From Silurus meridionalis (taxonomy: Eukaryota; Chordata; Actinopteri; Siluriformes; Siluridae): a stretch of 64,000 nucleotides of DNA. The DNA lies in assembly GCF_014805685.1 (NCBI RefSeq), contig NC_060886.1:83617-147616 (forward strand), read 5' to 3'. Below the pieces are notes generated by a model, which saw only the letters and a list, made by a program, of their open reading frames with translations, searched no databases and was not told the DNA's origin. The position numbers and the translations under genes are program-made. Positions within the stretch are counted from its first letter, which is position 1. The number at the start of each line of letters is the position of its first letter. This document shows positions 43,615 through 55,200 of this stretch, in pieces.

Positions 43615-43836
43615 GTGTGTGTGTGTGTGTGTGTTGAAGGAGGACACACCCTCACTGTGGCTTCTCCTGAACTTTACACACACTGGAATATTAAAGAGCC
43701 GCTTGGAGCTCGGCTTCACCGCTGCAGCTTACTGCCTGCTCCGGAGCCAGAAACAACCACAGCTCCGAGTTCTCGATCATTCTGTACTACTGAGACATCA
43801 CATCTCATCAAAACACACCACAACACGTGTGCACTT

Positions 43837-43885
<49 letters not shown>

Positions 43886-43886
43886 T
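43615..43886. repeat. Two (TG)n microsatellites
   Basis: TG runs at 43615-43634 and 43841-43886, with ordinary sequence between. The long overlapping open frames here (up to 144 codons) owe their length to the TG runs. Confidence 0.95.
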
Positions 43887-44355
43887 GACCAGCTGCTTTA
43901 CATCTTCAAAAACCACATCTGTGATAGCTTAAAACTTACATTCACATTGTCACGGGGATATAAGGTAGGAGATGCAGGAAAATCAGATATAAAGAAGTGT
44001 TTTCTGTTATCAGAGATAAGAGATGAGGAAAAAAGATCATGATTGTGTCGAGCACAATTATTTAAAGATTATTTTTTGGTTTTGACATTAAATAAATAAA
44101 AGCTTTTGCTGTAAGCTGAGGTTTAATGACGATTTTCATGCTCGTGCCGGGGTTTCAGATAGCAACTGAGCCTCTTTGGGATAAACTTGGAAAAGATCTA
44201 CAGTGGAACCTCTGTTTACAAGCATGAATCATTCCAGAAACGTGCTGCCAAACCGATTTACTCGTTTATATCAATACGAGTTTTCCCATAAGAAATAATT
44301 ATAATAACAACAAATAAACATGATGTTTACTGTACCTCTGAGAAGAGTCAAGGCT
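43887..44355. other. Unassigned
   Basis: No feature was recognised. Confidence 0.3.
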
Positions 44356-44359
44356 GTAT

Positions 44360-44412
44360 GATGGAGAGGAGGAGGAGAGGAGGAAGAGAGGAGGAAGAGA
44401 GGAGGAAGAGGG
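44360..44412. repeat. GGAGGAAGA minisatellite
   Basis: About five units of gaggaggaagag-type repeats. Confidence 0.9.
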
Positions 44413-44538
44413 TTATTGCTTGGAAGTAGAATCTCCTTCCATTATGAACTGATTGCTTTCCGTCAAAAACACGTTCTCGCTCTGTGCTCGTATTTTGGAC
44501 ATTTCTGCTTGAAAACCACTTCACTCGCAAACCAAGGT

Positions 44539-45254
44539 TCAGCCATAACATTATGACCATCTGTCTAATATTGTGTCGGTCCCCTTTTGCTGCTTGTGAT
44601 CCGTCGAGCATCAACAGCATGAACTTCTTCAGCAGTTTGAGCTACAGGAGCTCGTCTGTTGGATCGGACCACACGGACCAACCTTCGCTCCTCACGTGCA
44701 TCAGTGATCCTCGTCCCCCACGACCCTGTCTCCGGGTTCACCACTCTTCCTTCCTTGGAGCACTTTTGTTAGATACTAACCACTGCAGACCAGGAACATC
44801 CCACAAGAGCTGCAGGTGTGGAGATGCTCTGACCCAGTCGTCTAGACGTCAGGATATTTCAAATTTACTCAAATCCTTACGCTCGCTCATTTTTCCTGCT
44901 TCTAACATCATCTTTGAGGAGAAAATGTTTAATTGCTGCCTAATAAATAAATCCACCCAGTAACAGGTGCCATGACGAGGATGAGGTTCCCTCTTGTGCC
45001 TGGTTCCTCTCAAGGTTTCTTCCTTATGCCATCTCAGGGAGTTTTTCCTTCACCACAGTCTCCACCAGCTTGTTCATCAGGGACAAACTTACACTTATAA
45101 AGAACATCTTCATTTTTATCACCACATTATCAGTGTAAAGCTGCTTTGAGATGATATTCATTATTAAAAGCATAAAACAAATAAACACGCATTGAATTGA
45201 ATGATGGAGAGATAATCAGTGTTCTTCACTTCACCACTCAGAATGTTATGATGT
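44539..45254 (-). mobile_element. Tc1-like element with internal deletion, split by a SINE (family I)
   Basis: The left end is AGCCATAACATTATGACCAT. The right end, past a family S insertion, is the matching complement within ...cagaatgttatgatg. The interior, antisense, contains cgtctgttggatcggaccac, ccactgcagaccaggaacat, gatgctctgacccagtcgtc and ccttacgctcgctcattttt (transposase N-terminus starting MSERKDL on the minus strand). A jump after gtcggtccccttttgctgc shows deletion of most of the gene. The 159-codon plus-strand frame over this region is an antisense shadow. Confidence 0.85.
44978..45202 (-). repeat. Short interspersed repeat inserted in the Tc1-like element (family S)
   Basis: gatgaggttccctcttgtgc, cctctcaaggtttcttcctt, ggagtttttccttcaccaca, gtgtaaagctgctttgagat and the gcattgaattgaa tail. 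It separates ggtgccatgacgagg from gagagataatcagtgttctt, which are adjacent in intact relatives of the host element. Confidence 0.85.
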
Positions 45255-45505
45255 CAGTGTTATAACTGACTGCTGTATATTCCAAAGTGTAAAAATGTGT
45301 ATAAAATAATCAGCAGAATAAGCTGACACCGGACAGAGAAATGTTTTCAAATTCACTGTTTTAAAAATGAGGCTATTTCAGTTAGAGCATCTTAGTGGAT
45401 AAAATTGGACCAGAGGATGTTTGAAATATTTTTCCACAGAATAAAATGACTAAAAAGCATGTAAACAGTAATTAATAATCTTTAACCATTTTCCGGTTAG
45501 CATGC

Positions 45506-46398
45506 GTTGATCCTCAACTACAATTACTAAGAAAATGTTTACAAATTTAATCAATTCCTGCTGACTTTTTGACCTGCACTGGGCACCACAGAGTGTTTTA
45601 CTTACCCACAGAAGAAAAACCTTCACTTACAAAGCAGAATAGTGGCATTTTATGTCCAGCATGTGCAAAGATTTCTTATTGGTTCAGTAGACTCCAAGTG
45701 GAAATCTTTAATCTGATCCATGATTATATACAGCTTTGTCAGTAAGAGGTTACCAGAGTTGGTAAAAAAAAAAAATCCACACATCCTTCACTCAGTAGAA
45801 GCACAGTTACTGATGCTTTAAAAGACTCTGGTGAAAGGTGAAGTTCTGACTGCACTTTTTCACTCAAGTTAAAGTAAAGAAGTTTGGGCTCTGACATGTT
45901 CTTCAGTAAAATGTAGTGATTATTACCACCTGTTTTAGTGTCACGCTGGAAACTGAACCTCATCATATTAATATCAGGGCTGTCAATCATTTAAAATAAT
46001 CACAACTTAATCACACATTTGTATCTGTTCTAAATGTACCTTGAATTAATACTTTTCATTTTTTAATACTCTAATCAACATGTTCATGGACAAATATTGA
46101 TGCTTTATGCATGAAGACTAAGTAATTATGGTGTTTTAAATTCCACACGGATGGTTAATGAGGTGATACCAGATAAACTGCACCTCGTCTAACTTTTATA
46201 CGGATTACAGAATCAGAGAATATTTGTTTTTGATGTGAATTTCAAGTTTTATATGCATATATTTATTAAGTCTGTGAGGCAAATATTAACTAAGATTCAG
46301 GTTATTTTATTTGTGTTTGTGAAGAGAGATGACAGAGACATCAGAGCGCCCTGTCTGTTTACTTTATTTTACAAAAGCACAGTGTTTTGTTATTATGG
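45506..46398. repeat. Tandem duplication of about 893 bp, copy 1
   Basis: Begins gttgatcctcaactacaatt and ends cagtgttttgttattatgg, where copy 2 begins directly. It contains part of interspersed repeat family Y, as at 54360. The open frame MIDSPDINMMRFSFQRDT on the minus strand is present in both copies and is not a recognised protein. Confidence 0.95.
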
Positions 46399-47293
46399 GT
46401 TGATCCTCAACTACAATTACTAAGAAAATGTTTACAAATTTAATCAATTCCTGCTGACTTTTGACCTGCACTGGGCACCACAGAGTGTTTTACTTACCCA
46501 CAGAAGAAAAACCTTCACTTACAAAGCAGAATAGTGGCATTTTATGTCCAGCATGTGCAAAGATTTCTTATTGGTTCAGTAGACTCCAAGTGGAAATCTT
46601 TAATCTGATCCATGATTATATACAGCTTTGTCAGTAAGAGGTTACCAGAGTTGGTAAAAAAAAAATCCACACATCCTTCACTCAGTAGAAGCACAGTTAC
46701 TGATGCTTTAAAAGACTCTGGTGAAAGGTGAAGTTCTGACTGCACTTTTTCACTCAAGTTAAAGTAAAGAAGTTTGGGCTCTGACATGTTCTTCAGTAAA
46801 ATGTAGTGATTATTACCACCTGTTTTAGTGTCACGCTGGAAACTGAACCTCATCATATTAATATCAGGGCTGTCAATCATTTAAAATAATCACAACTTAA
46901 TCACACATTTGTATCTGTTCTAAATGTACCTTGAATTAATACTTTTCATTTTTTAATACTCTAATCAACATGTTCATGGACAAATATTGATGCTTTATGC
47001 ATGAAGACTAAGTAATTATGGTGTTTTAAATTCCACACGGATGGTTAATGAGGTGATACCAGATAAACTGCACCTCGTCTAACTTTTATACGGATTACAG
47101 AATCAGAGAATATTTCTTTTGATGTGAATTTCAAGTTTTATATGCATATATTTATTAAGTCTGTGAGGCAAATATTAACTAAGATTCAGGTTATTTTATT
47201 TATGTGTTTGTGAAGAGAGATGACGGAGACATCAGAGCGCCCCCTGTCTGTTTACTTTATTTTACAAAAGCACAGTGTTTTGTTATTATGGGT
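46399..47293. repeat. Tandem duplication of about 893 bp, copy 2
   Basis: Matches copy 1 across its length. Only a handful of differences are visible: shorter A and T homopolymers, a tatttc/tatttg change, tttatttatg versus tttatttg, gacgg versus gacag, and gccccctg versus gccctg. Identity is about 99 percent by eye. The unique sequence to the right begins gtttatagaaataatagtag. Confidence 0.95.
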
Positions 47294-48225
47294 TTATAGA
47301 AATAATAGTAGATCCTTTACAGATTATTTTCTGAACGATCAAAAAAGACAGTAATTTAAGTTCGTTTTGGTCATACCCCAGAGGGTAAATTGTGTGCATC
47401 ATGGTGGATTTTGGTGCTGATTTGAGACTTAGCATATCAATAAAACAAATGTTTAGTGATTAAACAATTTTTTTCGGAGGAATTTATTTATTTATTTTTT
47501 ATGTCTGCATAAAGAAAGGGATTAAAAAATAAACGTGTATTGCATTTATTTATTCAGATTTTTTATTAAAATGGTCAAACAGAAATATGCTTCGCATTAA
47601 ACACGTGATAATAAAATTTGTGCCTTTAAAATTAATTTGTCGTACAAACCTGTTAATGTTTACAGCCCTAATTAATATATTATTACAAAAATAATTTCAA
47701 ATGTTGTTCTCTAATAAATGTATCCAGACTGAAGATCCACCATGTAGAACACAAGCAGAGAAAAGATGATGATCATCAGGAATGTCTCTGTTCTCAGTCA
47801 TGTTTCCATCACTGACTCCCTCTGTCTCATCTCTGTCTCGTTAACCCTAGACTTTTTACTGCCTTCTGCCTGCTCATTGTGAGCTTCAGAAACTAGTCTA
47901 TGTCTGTGGTGTGAGAGATACAGGAAATGATACACCAGCGAATTGAAAAAGCTGCACAATGACAGGAAACAGGTTGATGTGCTGAAAATAGTGCAATGAG
48001 AAAATAAAAAATATTGACATTTGACCATTTCACCAAATAAATTAAAACTAAAGTAACAAGTCTGTTTTTAAAAATGTAGCAATTATAGATATTTGTGTAA
48101 ACAATTTAATAAGTGAAAGTAAAAGGTTTTTAGAAAAATAAATAGTGGAGTAAAATACTGATACCAGAAAAATCTACTTAAGTACAGTAACAAAGTATTT
48201 GTACATTGTTACTTCACTATTCTGG
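47294..48225. repeat. Interspersed repeat family Y, far part, and AT-rich sequence
   Basis: The segment 47975-48210 (gagaaaataaaaaatattga, catttcaccaaataaattaa, aactaaagtaacaagtctgt, gtgaaagtaaaaggtttt) matches 54720-54855, where it follows directly on the part that is duplicated at 45.5-47.3 kb. It ends with tacttaagtacagtaacaaa. 47294-47970 is unassigned and AT-rich. Confidence 0.7.
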
Positions 48226-49392
48226 AGGTCACTAAGAGTTTCGTTGTAAAATAGTAAAGACAATGTCTGAGGCCGTGATATTCTCTGATTCTATCTTATA
48301 TAACTTACGGGTGTTGAACTGCTGGATGTCCAGGTGTTGCTCAGAAAACAATGTAGGCTTAATCCATAATTAAAATCATTTTGAGGGCAAGGCTGCCTGT
48401 TAGGGCAAGACAGTATCCATCTTACTCAGAAAGGTGAGTCTCTCTAATCTTACTGCGTACTTTTTAATCTCAGAATAGGACTAATTAACCAGGTGACAAT
48501 CCAGAGCCAAGGCCAGGGAGCAGATGGGCAGGCTAAACTGTGTGTGCTAGCTGCATTGAGTAATCACTCAGGGACCATAATATTGAGCTGTCACAGGAGC
48601 AACTCCAAAGTTGTTCCAGAGGCTAACAACACTGCCTTCCAAACCAATCTCCATGCTGAGGCAAACACTGTGGCCTCCTTCCCAGCTCCACATAAAGCAG
48701 TCCACAGGATCAGGATGGACTCTGACATTGAGTGCTGCCGGCTGGAGTTAACAGATCACATGCCAGCTCACATTCTGATGAACTTTTGGGTTTTCATGTT
48801 TTGTTTATTTAGCAGTGTGTATTTTTAATTCCATTTGTGTCTTTGTTTTGATTTCATGTCATGTCTCCACCCCAATCCTGTCATTAATAGTTTCCCCCAC
48901 TAATCCCTATCACTTACAGCTTTTCGGATTATATACTAGTGATTACCTCGTGTTTGTTTTTGTACTAAGCAAAGTGTTGCATTCAGTTGCTCCTTTCTCT
49001 TCCGCATACCAGCCCCTGATTAGTCTGGTTCACGCTTTGTTTTCAACTTCTTGTTCGGGATTCGCCCCATTCTGTGATGTTAACTGAACACCTGACCGGT
49101 GTCTACTTCATGATTATGGTTCTAGATAATGATTTGGAATGGTCTGGCTTTGTTTTTTTCAAAATACTGGTCGTCGTGTTACATTATACCACCAAAGTGC
49201 AAGCCAAGCACAAGCAGACCATCATTACTTTATATTGCAGTGATAAATTCATGATTTTTATTTCAAGAGCAAATATAAAGCTGAAAAAAAATGATTTTTC
49301 AAATGAGACAATTTGATAATATCAATAAAAAAGTAACAATAAAACTATATCAGATCAGCAATTAAATTTACCCTGCTTTCCTTGCTTCTCGC
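48226..49392. other. Unassigned
   Basis: Several 80-110 codon plus-strand frames follow each other (48493-48828, 48815-49087), but with no recognised domain and no start or splice support. Possibly part of an unrecognised retroelement. Confidence 0.35.
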
Positions 49393-49645
49393 TTGTGTTG
49401 CTCAAACTTATTGCAGCTTTTGACACAATTGATCATAATCTCCTTTTGCTGGACTTGAGAACGTTGTTGGAATAAAGGGAACAGCTCTCTCCTGGCTCAG
49501 GTCTTATCTGATTGATCGCTATCAGTTTGTTGATGTAAATGGTGAGTTCTCCACACTCTTCAAGGTAAAGTTTGGTGTTCCGCAAGGATCTGTGTTAGGC
49601 CCACTGCTTTTCTTTTTATATCTGCTGCCTCTGGGTGAACTAAAC
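49393..49645 (+). pseudogene. L2-type LINE reverse transcriptase fragment
   Basis: Pieces read [13 protein letters not shown] (motif A region), [22 protein letters not shown] and [23 protein letters not shown] (motif B region). Same family as the minus-strand relic at 37691. Frameshifted near 49460. Confidence 0.9.
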
Positions 49646-49649
49646 ATGA

Positions 49650-49760
49650 TAGTACGAGGTTGTATCAAAACTTTTGGAAACTGGCGGGTCATGTATTTGG
49701 TACTTGGGCCTTCAGTGTGGACGTACCCGACTTAATCCACCTCTTAATACACCACTATCA
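49650..49760 (+). mobile_element. mariner-like end, tentative
   Basis: gtacgaggttgtatcaaaac followed by ttttggaaa resembles the inverted end of the mariner relic finishing at 40172. The segment is otherwise unassigned. Confidence 0.35.
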
Positions 49761-50575
49761 CGTCGCAATTATAGAAACTATCAATACAATACAAAAACAC
49801 AATATAACAACACGTGACATTACAGAGAGAGAGACATTTCACATATGGAGGTGAAAACCATTTTACTAAAGCAACAAACCCAGTTAAGACTCCAAACCTC
49901 TACACTACAACCACAACTGTGCACCTACAACATCTGGAGCAGTTCGGAATCAATATTTGTCTAATAACATAACAAGAGCATTAAAAATATAAATAAAATA
50001 CAATCTACACCAGAGATGCTGACTCATAATGTGCAGCGCCCCCCAGAGGCTGTAATGCAGTGGTACCGCTCGTATTCACTGGTCTGGAAGTAAAGAACAA
50101 ACCCTTTCCCGGGTTGAGACACGCTAGCTAGCTTCAGGGTTGGACGACCTCCTCACCATGTCTAGCTTTTCTTCAAAATGAATTTTTAAGTGTCTGAGAC
50201 CAAATCAATTTCTCTTCCTCTGTAGGCATAAAAAAGACTAACTCAGATGTATGAACATGTGCAGAGCTACACACGTGTTTTACCAGTTGAACTCGGCTGT
50301 AACAGTTTCCCTCTGACCAACCAATCAGAGGACAGAAAAATGCTGGTGCTATTCTGGGCCAGCGATCTGCCCTGTGAGGAGAATCTGAAAATTGATTGGT
50401 TAAAGAAACAGACCCGCTGCTAATAGTGATGATGGTAAAAAGGCCAGCAGTACTGACTTTGAACGCCCTGATAAGATGGAAGCATTTTTATTAGGACCAA
50501 ATGCAGAAGTAAACTGTTGGATAAAACAAATATGGTCATTAAACAATGCAGAAACACAACTAGTTCATGGAGTTA
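49761..50575. other. Unassigned
   Basis: No feature was recognised. Confidence 0.3.
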
Positions 50576-50760
50576 TTACTTTAAAGTTAAATAATTTGAA
50601 TACCTTACTGTCTGGGTTTTCTAGTACTTGCTTTAACAAGCTCCAATTAGACCAGAATGCAGCAGAAGTCATCCTGAATCCAGATCCAGAAGATATGACA
50701 TTTACATTCATGCACTTTGGCAGACACCTTCATTAAGAGCAACTTATAGAAGTTTTTCAA
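50576..50760 (+). repeat. L2 fragment joined to a family M SINE fragment
   Basis: 50600-50695 reads NTLLSGFSSTCFNKLQLDQN then AAEVILNPDPED, the L2 segment NALLSGC..NKLQLVQNAAARVL. At 50696 it switches abruptly to acatttacattcatgcactt, tggcagacaccttcattaag and agcaact, the head of SINE family M. Confidence 0.75.
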
Positions 50761-50935
50761 AATCTTCCGTGATAAATCCACCCTGATCTTGACGGCGAGT
50801 CTTGAAACGTGCCTTCCTTGTACCCTGAAAGATGGTGAGATCAATTGAGCAGTGCCTGAAGATCAGAGAGAGCATTTACTGAGAGGTGGTGGTTTATTTT
50901 TGAAAGATCATCACTCAATCACACACTCCAGTGCT
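50761..50935. other. Unassigned
   Basis: No feature was recognised. Confidence 0.3.
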
Positions 50936-51210
50936 CATGTTAGTTCTCACTCTCCAGTGTTCTGTAGTGTTTAAAGACTATAATCACACTCTTGATGTCA
51001 CCCAAATGAGGATGAGGTTCTGCTTTTGAGTCTGGTTCCTCTCAAGGTTTCTTCCTCATAACATCTAAGGGAGTTTTTTCTTCACCACAGTCACCCCAGA
51101 CTCCATCATCAGAGATAAACACACATCATTCACTTTAACTATGAAGTTCTGTAAAGCTGCTTCAAGACAATGTCCATGTGAAAAGCGCTTTAGAAATAAA
51201 CTTAATCCAT
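50936..51210 (-). repeat. Short interspersed repeat (family S, long form)
   Basis: Inverted relative of 34138: gttctcactctccagtgttc, cttgatgtcacccaaatgag, gtctggttcctctcaaggtt, gttctgtaaagctgcttcaa and aaaagcgctttagaaataaa. Confidence 0.88.
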
Positions 51211-52379
51211 CGAGATAACACAATCTTATCTGAGATGAACAGCAGGTCGGTTTTACTAGGTTTTATTTTCAGATAATGATCTACCATCCATGATGAGATG
51301 TTTGTAAGACATACTGAGGTCTTTGCGGTAACAAGATGGTCTTGGACAGGATTAGTTCACCTGCTTAGCAGTGGTATAAAAATCCATGCGAGATCGAGCA
51401 TAGATGCAAAACTGAAGAAAACCAAGCATTGAGAATTGTGGAGTCTTCATGCAGCAGATATGATTCTTTTCATTGTTTGCACTGAATGTTTTCACGCCAC
51501 AGTAGCTGAACAAACTGTTATCTATTATAATCCATATAGTGCAGGATATTTAATGGTACCTTGAATTCAGAGAACAGTTCCCTCATGAGGACCTTCTTTT
51601 TCTGTTCTGTGTCTTGTTCAATACATCTAGCAGTAGATGTAAATCATCACTCCTGGAGAACTGATGCATCCAATCAACAATGAATATTTTCCTAATATTG
51701 CTTTAATAGCTAGTTTAGAAATGTTCCATGTGCTGTAGAAGATGTGCAACTGGGGTTAAGTGAGCATCTGGAAAAGTGCCATATTAATGCTGTGTTGAGT
51801 TCTTTCGAGAGCAAGAATGTTCCCAAAAGCAAAGTAGACACACCCTGGTGTACTGTTGTTGCCATTAGGCACAAAATAGACAAAGTCACTATAGTTTCAG
51901 CCAATGAGCTCCCTGCTAGTTAACAATGCATGTTACCAGACAAACTAAACTGAACAAAACGTTCTTTAACACAAAAAAATGTATTTTCTAACAATTGTAA
52001 TTTGATTTAAATAAAGACTCTGTATTATGATGCCGGGGAAGAGCTTGCATATTTACATTTAGTGCGAATAAGAAGGCTGATGACTGTCACAAGTAACCTG
52101 AATTATTGACTCATGAATCTCATTTCTATCACCTATTCTTTATTTTCTTTTTTTTTCTTGACCCGTCACTGTCAGGCTGTCAGCTTTTTGTGTGTAAACC
52201 AATTCACTAAAAGTTTTTTTCTAGCATCAAGCTATTTATATTTTGCTTTATTTCCATACACAACACCTGGTTTGCATCAATCTGCAGAAGCAAACATAAA
52301 AATGAGTTTGTTAATGGTTAGTTTAAGATCCAGCTACTCAAATAATCACTGGGAATAGTTTGATCAGAACCGAATGTGT
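51211..52379. other. Unassigned
   Basis: No transposon ends, exon or RNA gene was recognised. Confidence 0.35.
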
Positions 52380-52740
52380 GTGTGTGTGCGCGCTAGCGTT
52401 CGTGTTAAAAACGTCATGATGAATGAGTAACAGCACACGCTTCATGTGCGTGAAGAGTCTTAAAGTCACATGACCGTGTCGCTGCAGGTGAGCTGAAGTC
52501 CTCGGTTCTGTCATCAGGTGATTTTCCCGCTCACACCGACGCTCGCTCACGTAAACATAGCGAGGACAGAGAAATGTCGTCAAGCCTGAGAGAAAGCAGA
52601 GAAGTAAAAAGAAAAGAAGCTCTGTGAAGCACTGAAGGATTGTGGTTTTTACTCTCTGGCATCTGGAGAGCAGGTGTGTGGTGTGTTTGAGTCTGAGCTC
52701 ACAGTGAGGGATGGAGACGACCTCTACAGGACACACAGAG
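52380..52740. other. CpG-bearing segment, unassigned
   Basis: Richer in CpG than its surroundings (gtgcgcgctagcgttcgtgt, accgacgctcgctcacgtaa). It carries an E-box/CACGTG-like context. It could be an old promoter or a repeat; there is no supporting exon. Confidence 0.3.
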
Positions 52741-52765
52741 AATTACACCACCATTTAATCTACAC

Positions 52766-53152
52766 TATATTAACACAAGTATTGGGACTTTACCAGCCAC
52801 GTGTAGTTCCCAAAACTTTTAGCACAAAATTGAAGGCACACAACTGTTACAGGGCATCTTTGGCTGCAGAAGCATGACATTTATTCTTCTCTTGAACCTG
52901 TTCCAGCATGACAATGCTCACAAAGCCAGCTCCAGGAAGATCTGCTCCAACCCTTTTGAACACTTTTGGGATGAATGTGAATGCTGACTGCACCACAGAC
53001 CTTCCATGAAATCTAATGGAACATCTTTCCAGAAAAGTGAAGCTTATTATAACTGCAAATGGAATCTAAATGTGGAATGAGATGTTTAAAAAGATTACTT
53101 CACATCTTATGGTCTGGTGTCCACTTCTATATTTTGCAATATATATCGTGTG
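52766..53152 (+). mobile_element. Tc1-like element remnant (family J)
   Basis: The left end is acactatattaacacaagtattggga and the right end is ...tattttgcaatatatatcgtg, resembling the ends of a common fish Tc1-like element. Inside are ctgttccagcatgacaatgc (QHDNA, second aspartate region) and gaacacttttgggatgaatg (FEHFWDE, after the catalytic glutamate region). Most of the gene is deleted. Confidence 0.75.
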
Positions 53153-54010
53153 GATATTGTTATATTAAACACCATTATGACTGATAGATATACTGATGCT
53201 CAGATCATTTCTGTTTATTTAACCAGACAATTTCAACGCTACTCAATCATTTAACTGATGCTGAGTTTTTTTAAAGAAATAAATAAATTAGTTTTAGTAG
53301 CAGTGCAACTGAATTTAACACAAACTAATCATATAACACTATAATTGCAATTATTTGATTCAATTTAAATGCACAGTTTTAACAAAAAAAGTAAAATGTT
53401 CACATTGAGAGAAAAGTATTGATTTTCAGCACATTATTATTTATTAACATGCAAATGATTTAATTTAAATAATAATAATAATAATTTAATTTCCAATAAC
53501 ATACAGCCTGAATGAAAAAGTAAAAAAAAAAAAGCTTAATTATTAATTTATATTAAATATATTATAATATTTTTCAATAATTTTTTTTTAGATGCACAAA
53601 GGCAAAATAATGTATCACAATTATTTTATGGATTAAATTTTTTTTATAATGATTATTGATTTTTTTTAAGTAAAACAAATCTTTAGTCATCTATTTATAT
53701 TTCATTATATGATATGATTATATTAAATTATTTAGGAATATTTAGAATGTATGGTGTATAATTAATATTTTTATTACTTAATACATTAAAAAGATCTGTA
53801 GTGTTGTGTTTTAAGACGCTTTTAAATCTTAATACAGAACAAATACACCGTATTTCAGAAGAAAGTATTTTACTGGCATAGAGCTGTTTTTTGTTTTTTT
53901 TTAAAGCATGATCATGAACCAATCAGAACTCAACACACTACATTAACACTCCTGATGCATTATGGGGTCTAGTGTTAGAATCACAGCAAAGAAAGATTAT
54001 AGAGTAAATT

Positions 54011-54012
<2 letters not shown>
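53153..54012. other. Very AT-rich unassigned sequence
   Basis: Many A/T runs (for example 53460-53760); no recognised feature. Confidence 0.4.

Positions 54013-54061
<49 letters not shown>
54013..54061. repeat. (TG)n microsatellite
   Basis: About 24 TG units. Confidence 0.97.
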
Positions 54062-54064
<3 letters not shown>

Positions 54065-54178
54065 GCTCAGAAAGGTCAGCTGACTCAGGATCAGGATTTA
54101 TAAGGTCATTTGTCAGTATCATTTATATTCTACTCAATAGCTGGAACTGCTTAGAAACCCAAGAGGCTTGCAAAGCAT

Positions 54179-54179
<1 letters not shown>

Positions 54180-54233
<54 letters not shown>
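54180..54233. repeat. (CA)n microsatellite
   Basis: About 26 CA units. It lies 118 bp from the TG run at 54013, in opposite sense, so the two could pair as a large inverted repeat. Confidence 0.97.
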
Positions 54234-54235
<2 letters not shown>

Positions 54236-54359
54236 TTTATTAGATGTGAAAATAAGAAAGCTTTTCATCTGACTGTTACGTAACTCTGACACCGGAGACT
54301 CCTTCCATATGTGTTACATAAACATCTCCTTTACAGGAAGGGCTGGAGTTCAGCTGTAG

Positions 54360-54900
54360 GATCCAGAGGTGGCAGAAGTTCACACATCCTTCACTCAGTA
54401 GACGTGCAGATACTGATGTTTTAAAAGACTCTGGTGAAAGTTGAAGTTCTGACTGCACTTTTTTACTCAATTTAAAGTAAAGAAGTTTGGGCTCTGACAT
54501 GTTCTTCAGTAAAAACTCGTGATTATTACGACCTGTTTTAGTGTCACGCTGGAACTGAACCTCACATGTTGATGTTTTATGCAAATGCATGTTTATTATT
54601 AGTAAAACCAAACTCAACATAGAGGATGAAGACTAAATATCCTTGTAAATGTTTTAAAGTAAATATGGTCTTTTAAATTACGTAAATCATCAGGACACCA
54701 AATGTGCTGAAAACGGAGTAATGAGAAGATAAAATATTGACATTTCACCAAACAGATCAAAACTAAAGTAACGAGTCTGTTTTGAAAATGTACAAAGTAA
54801 AAAGTACAGATATTTGTATAAAAATGTAATGAGTGAAAGTAAAAAGTCTGAAAAATAAAACGTAAAGTAAAAAACTGATAAACAGCTCTGTTTAAATTAA
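54360..54900. repeat. Interspersed repeat family Y, compact copy
   Basis: Contains acacatccttcactcagtag, ttttaaaagactctggtgaa, tctgacatgttcttcagtaa and ttagtgtcacgctgg (shared with 45780-45960 and 46675-46850), then tgagaagataaaatattgac and aactaaagtaacgagtctgt (shared with 47975-48210). It shows the family's original continuity. It starts cagaggtggcagaagttcac, a hAT-like non-autonomous type end. Class uncertain. Confidence 0.75.
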
Positions 54901-54954
54901 ATTCTAGATTTCCTTATAAAATTACAGTATTTGCATCTTCATATCTACAATGAT

Positions 54955-55200
54955 GAATTGAATTCAGTTCATCAGTTTTATTAACAGACATTGTCTCAAA
55001 GCAGATTTACACAGATAAAGAGGTTGTAAAAGAAAGTATAAGTTTGTTCCGTATAATTAAATGTTTATGTCAGTGGTGACTTCATGAGGAAGAAACGTTG
55101 AGAGGAACCTTCCTCATCCTCATCACCGAATGTCTCATCATTACAGTTCCATCAGCATGGAAAATCAGCACATGAACCCATCACACTGGGCCACTTTAAA
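54955..55200 (+). repeat. Short interspersed repeat (family S)
   Basis: ttgaattgaattcagttcat head, cattgtctcaaagcagattt, gtataagtttgttccgtata, gaggaagaaacgttgagagg and tcaccgaatgtctcatcatt. Confidence 0.85.

Noticed and set aside
43454..43932. Overlapping plus-strand frames of 105-144 codons
   Set aside because: Their length comes from TG microsatellites (Cys-Val runs); no family resemblance and no start or splice support.
44484..44963. 159-codon plus-strand frame, the longest after wnt10a exon 3
   Set aside because: It lies antisense over a Tc1-like transposase remnant; the recognisable protein is on the minus strand.
45739..46880. Conserved minus-strand frame shared by three places (45.8, 46.7 and 54.5 kb)
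   Set aside because: Two copies result from the recent tandem duplication and the third is a copy of the same interspersed repeat. No domain and no intact, shared start.
48493..49087. Two consecutive plus-strand frames suggesting a small gene
   Set aside because: No recognisable domain, no splice or polyadenylation context, and a repeat-rich neighbourhood. Left as unassigned.
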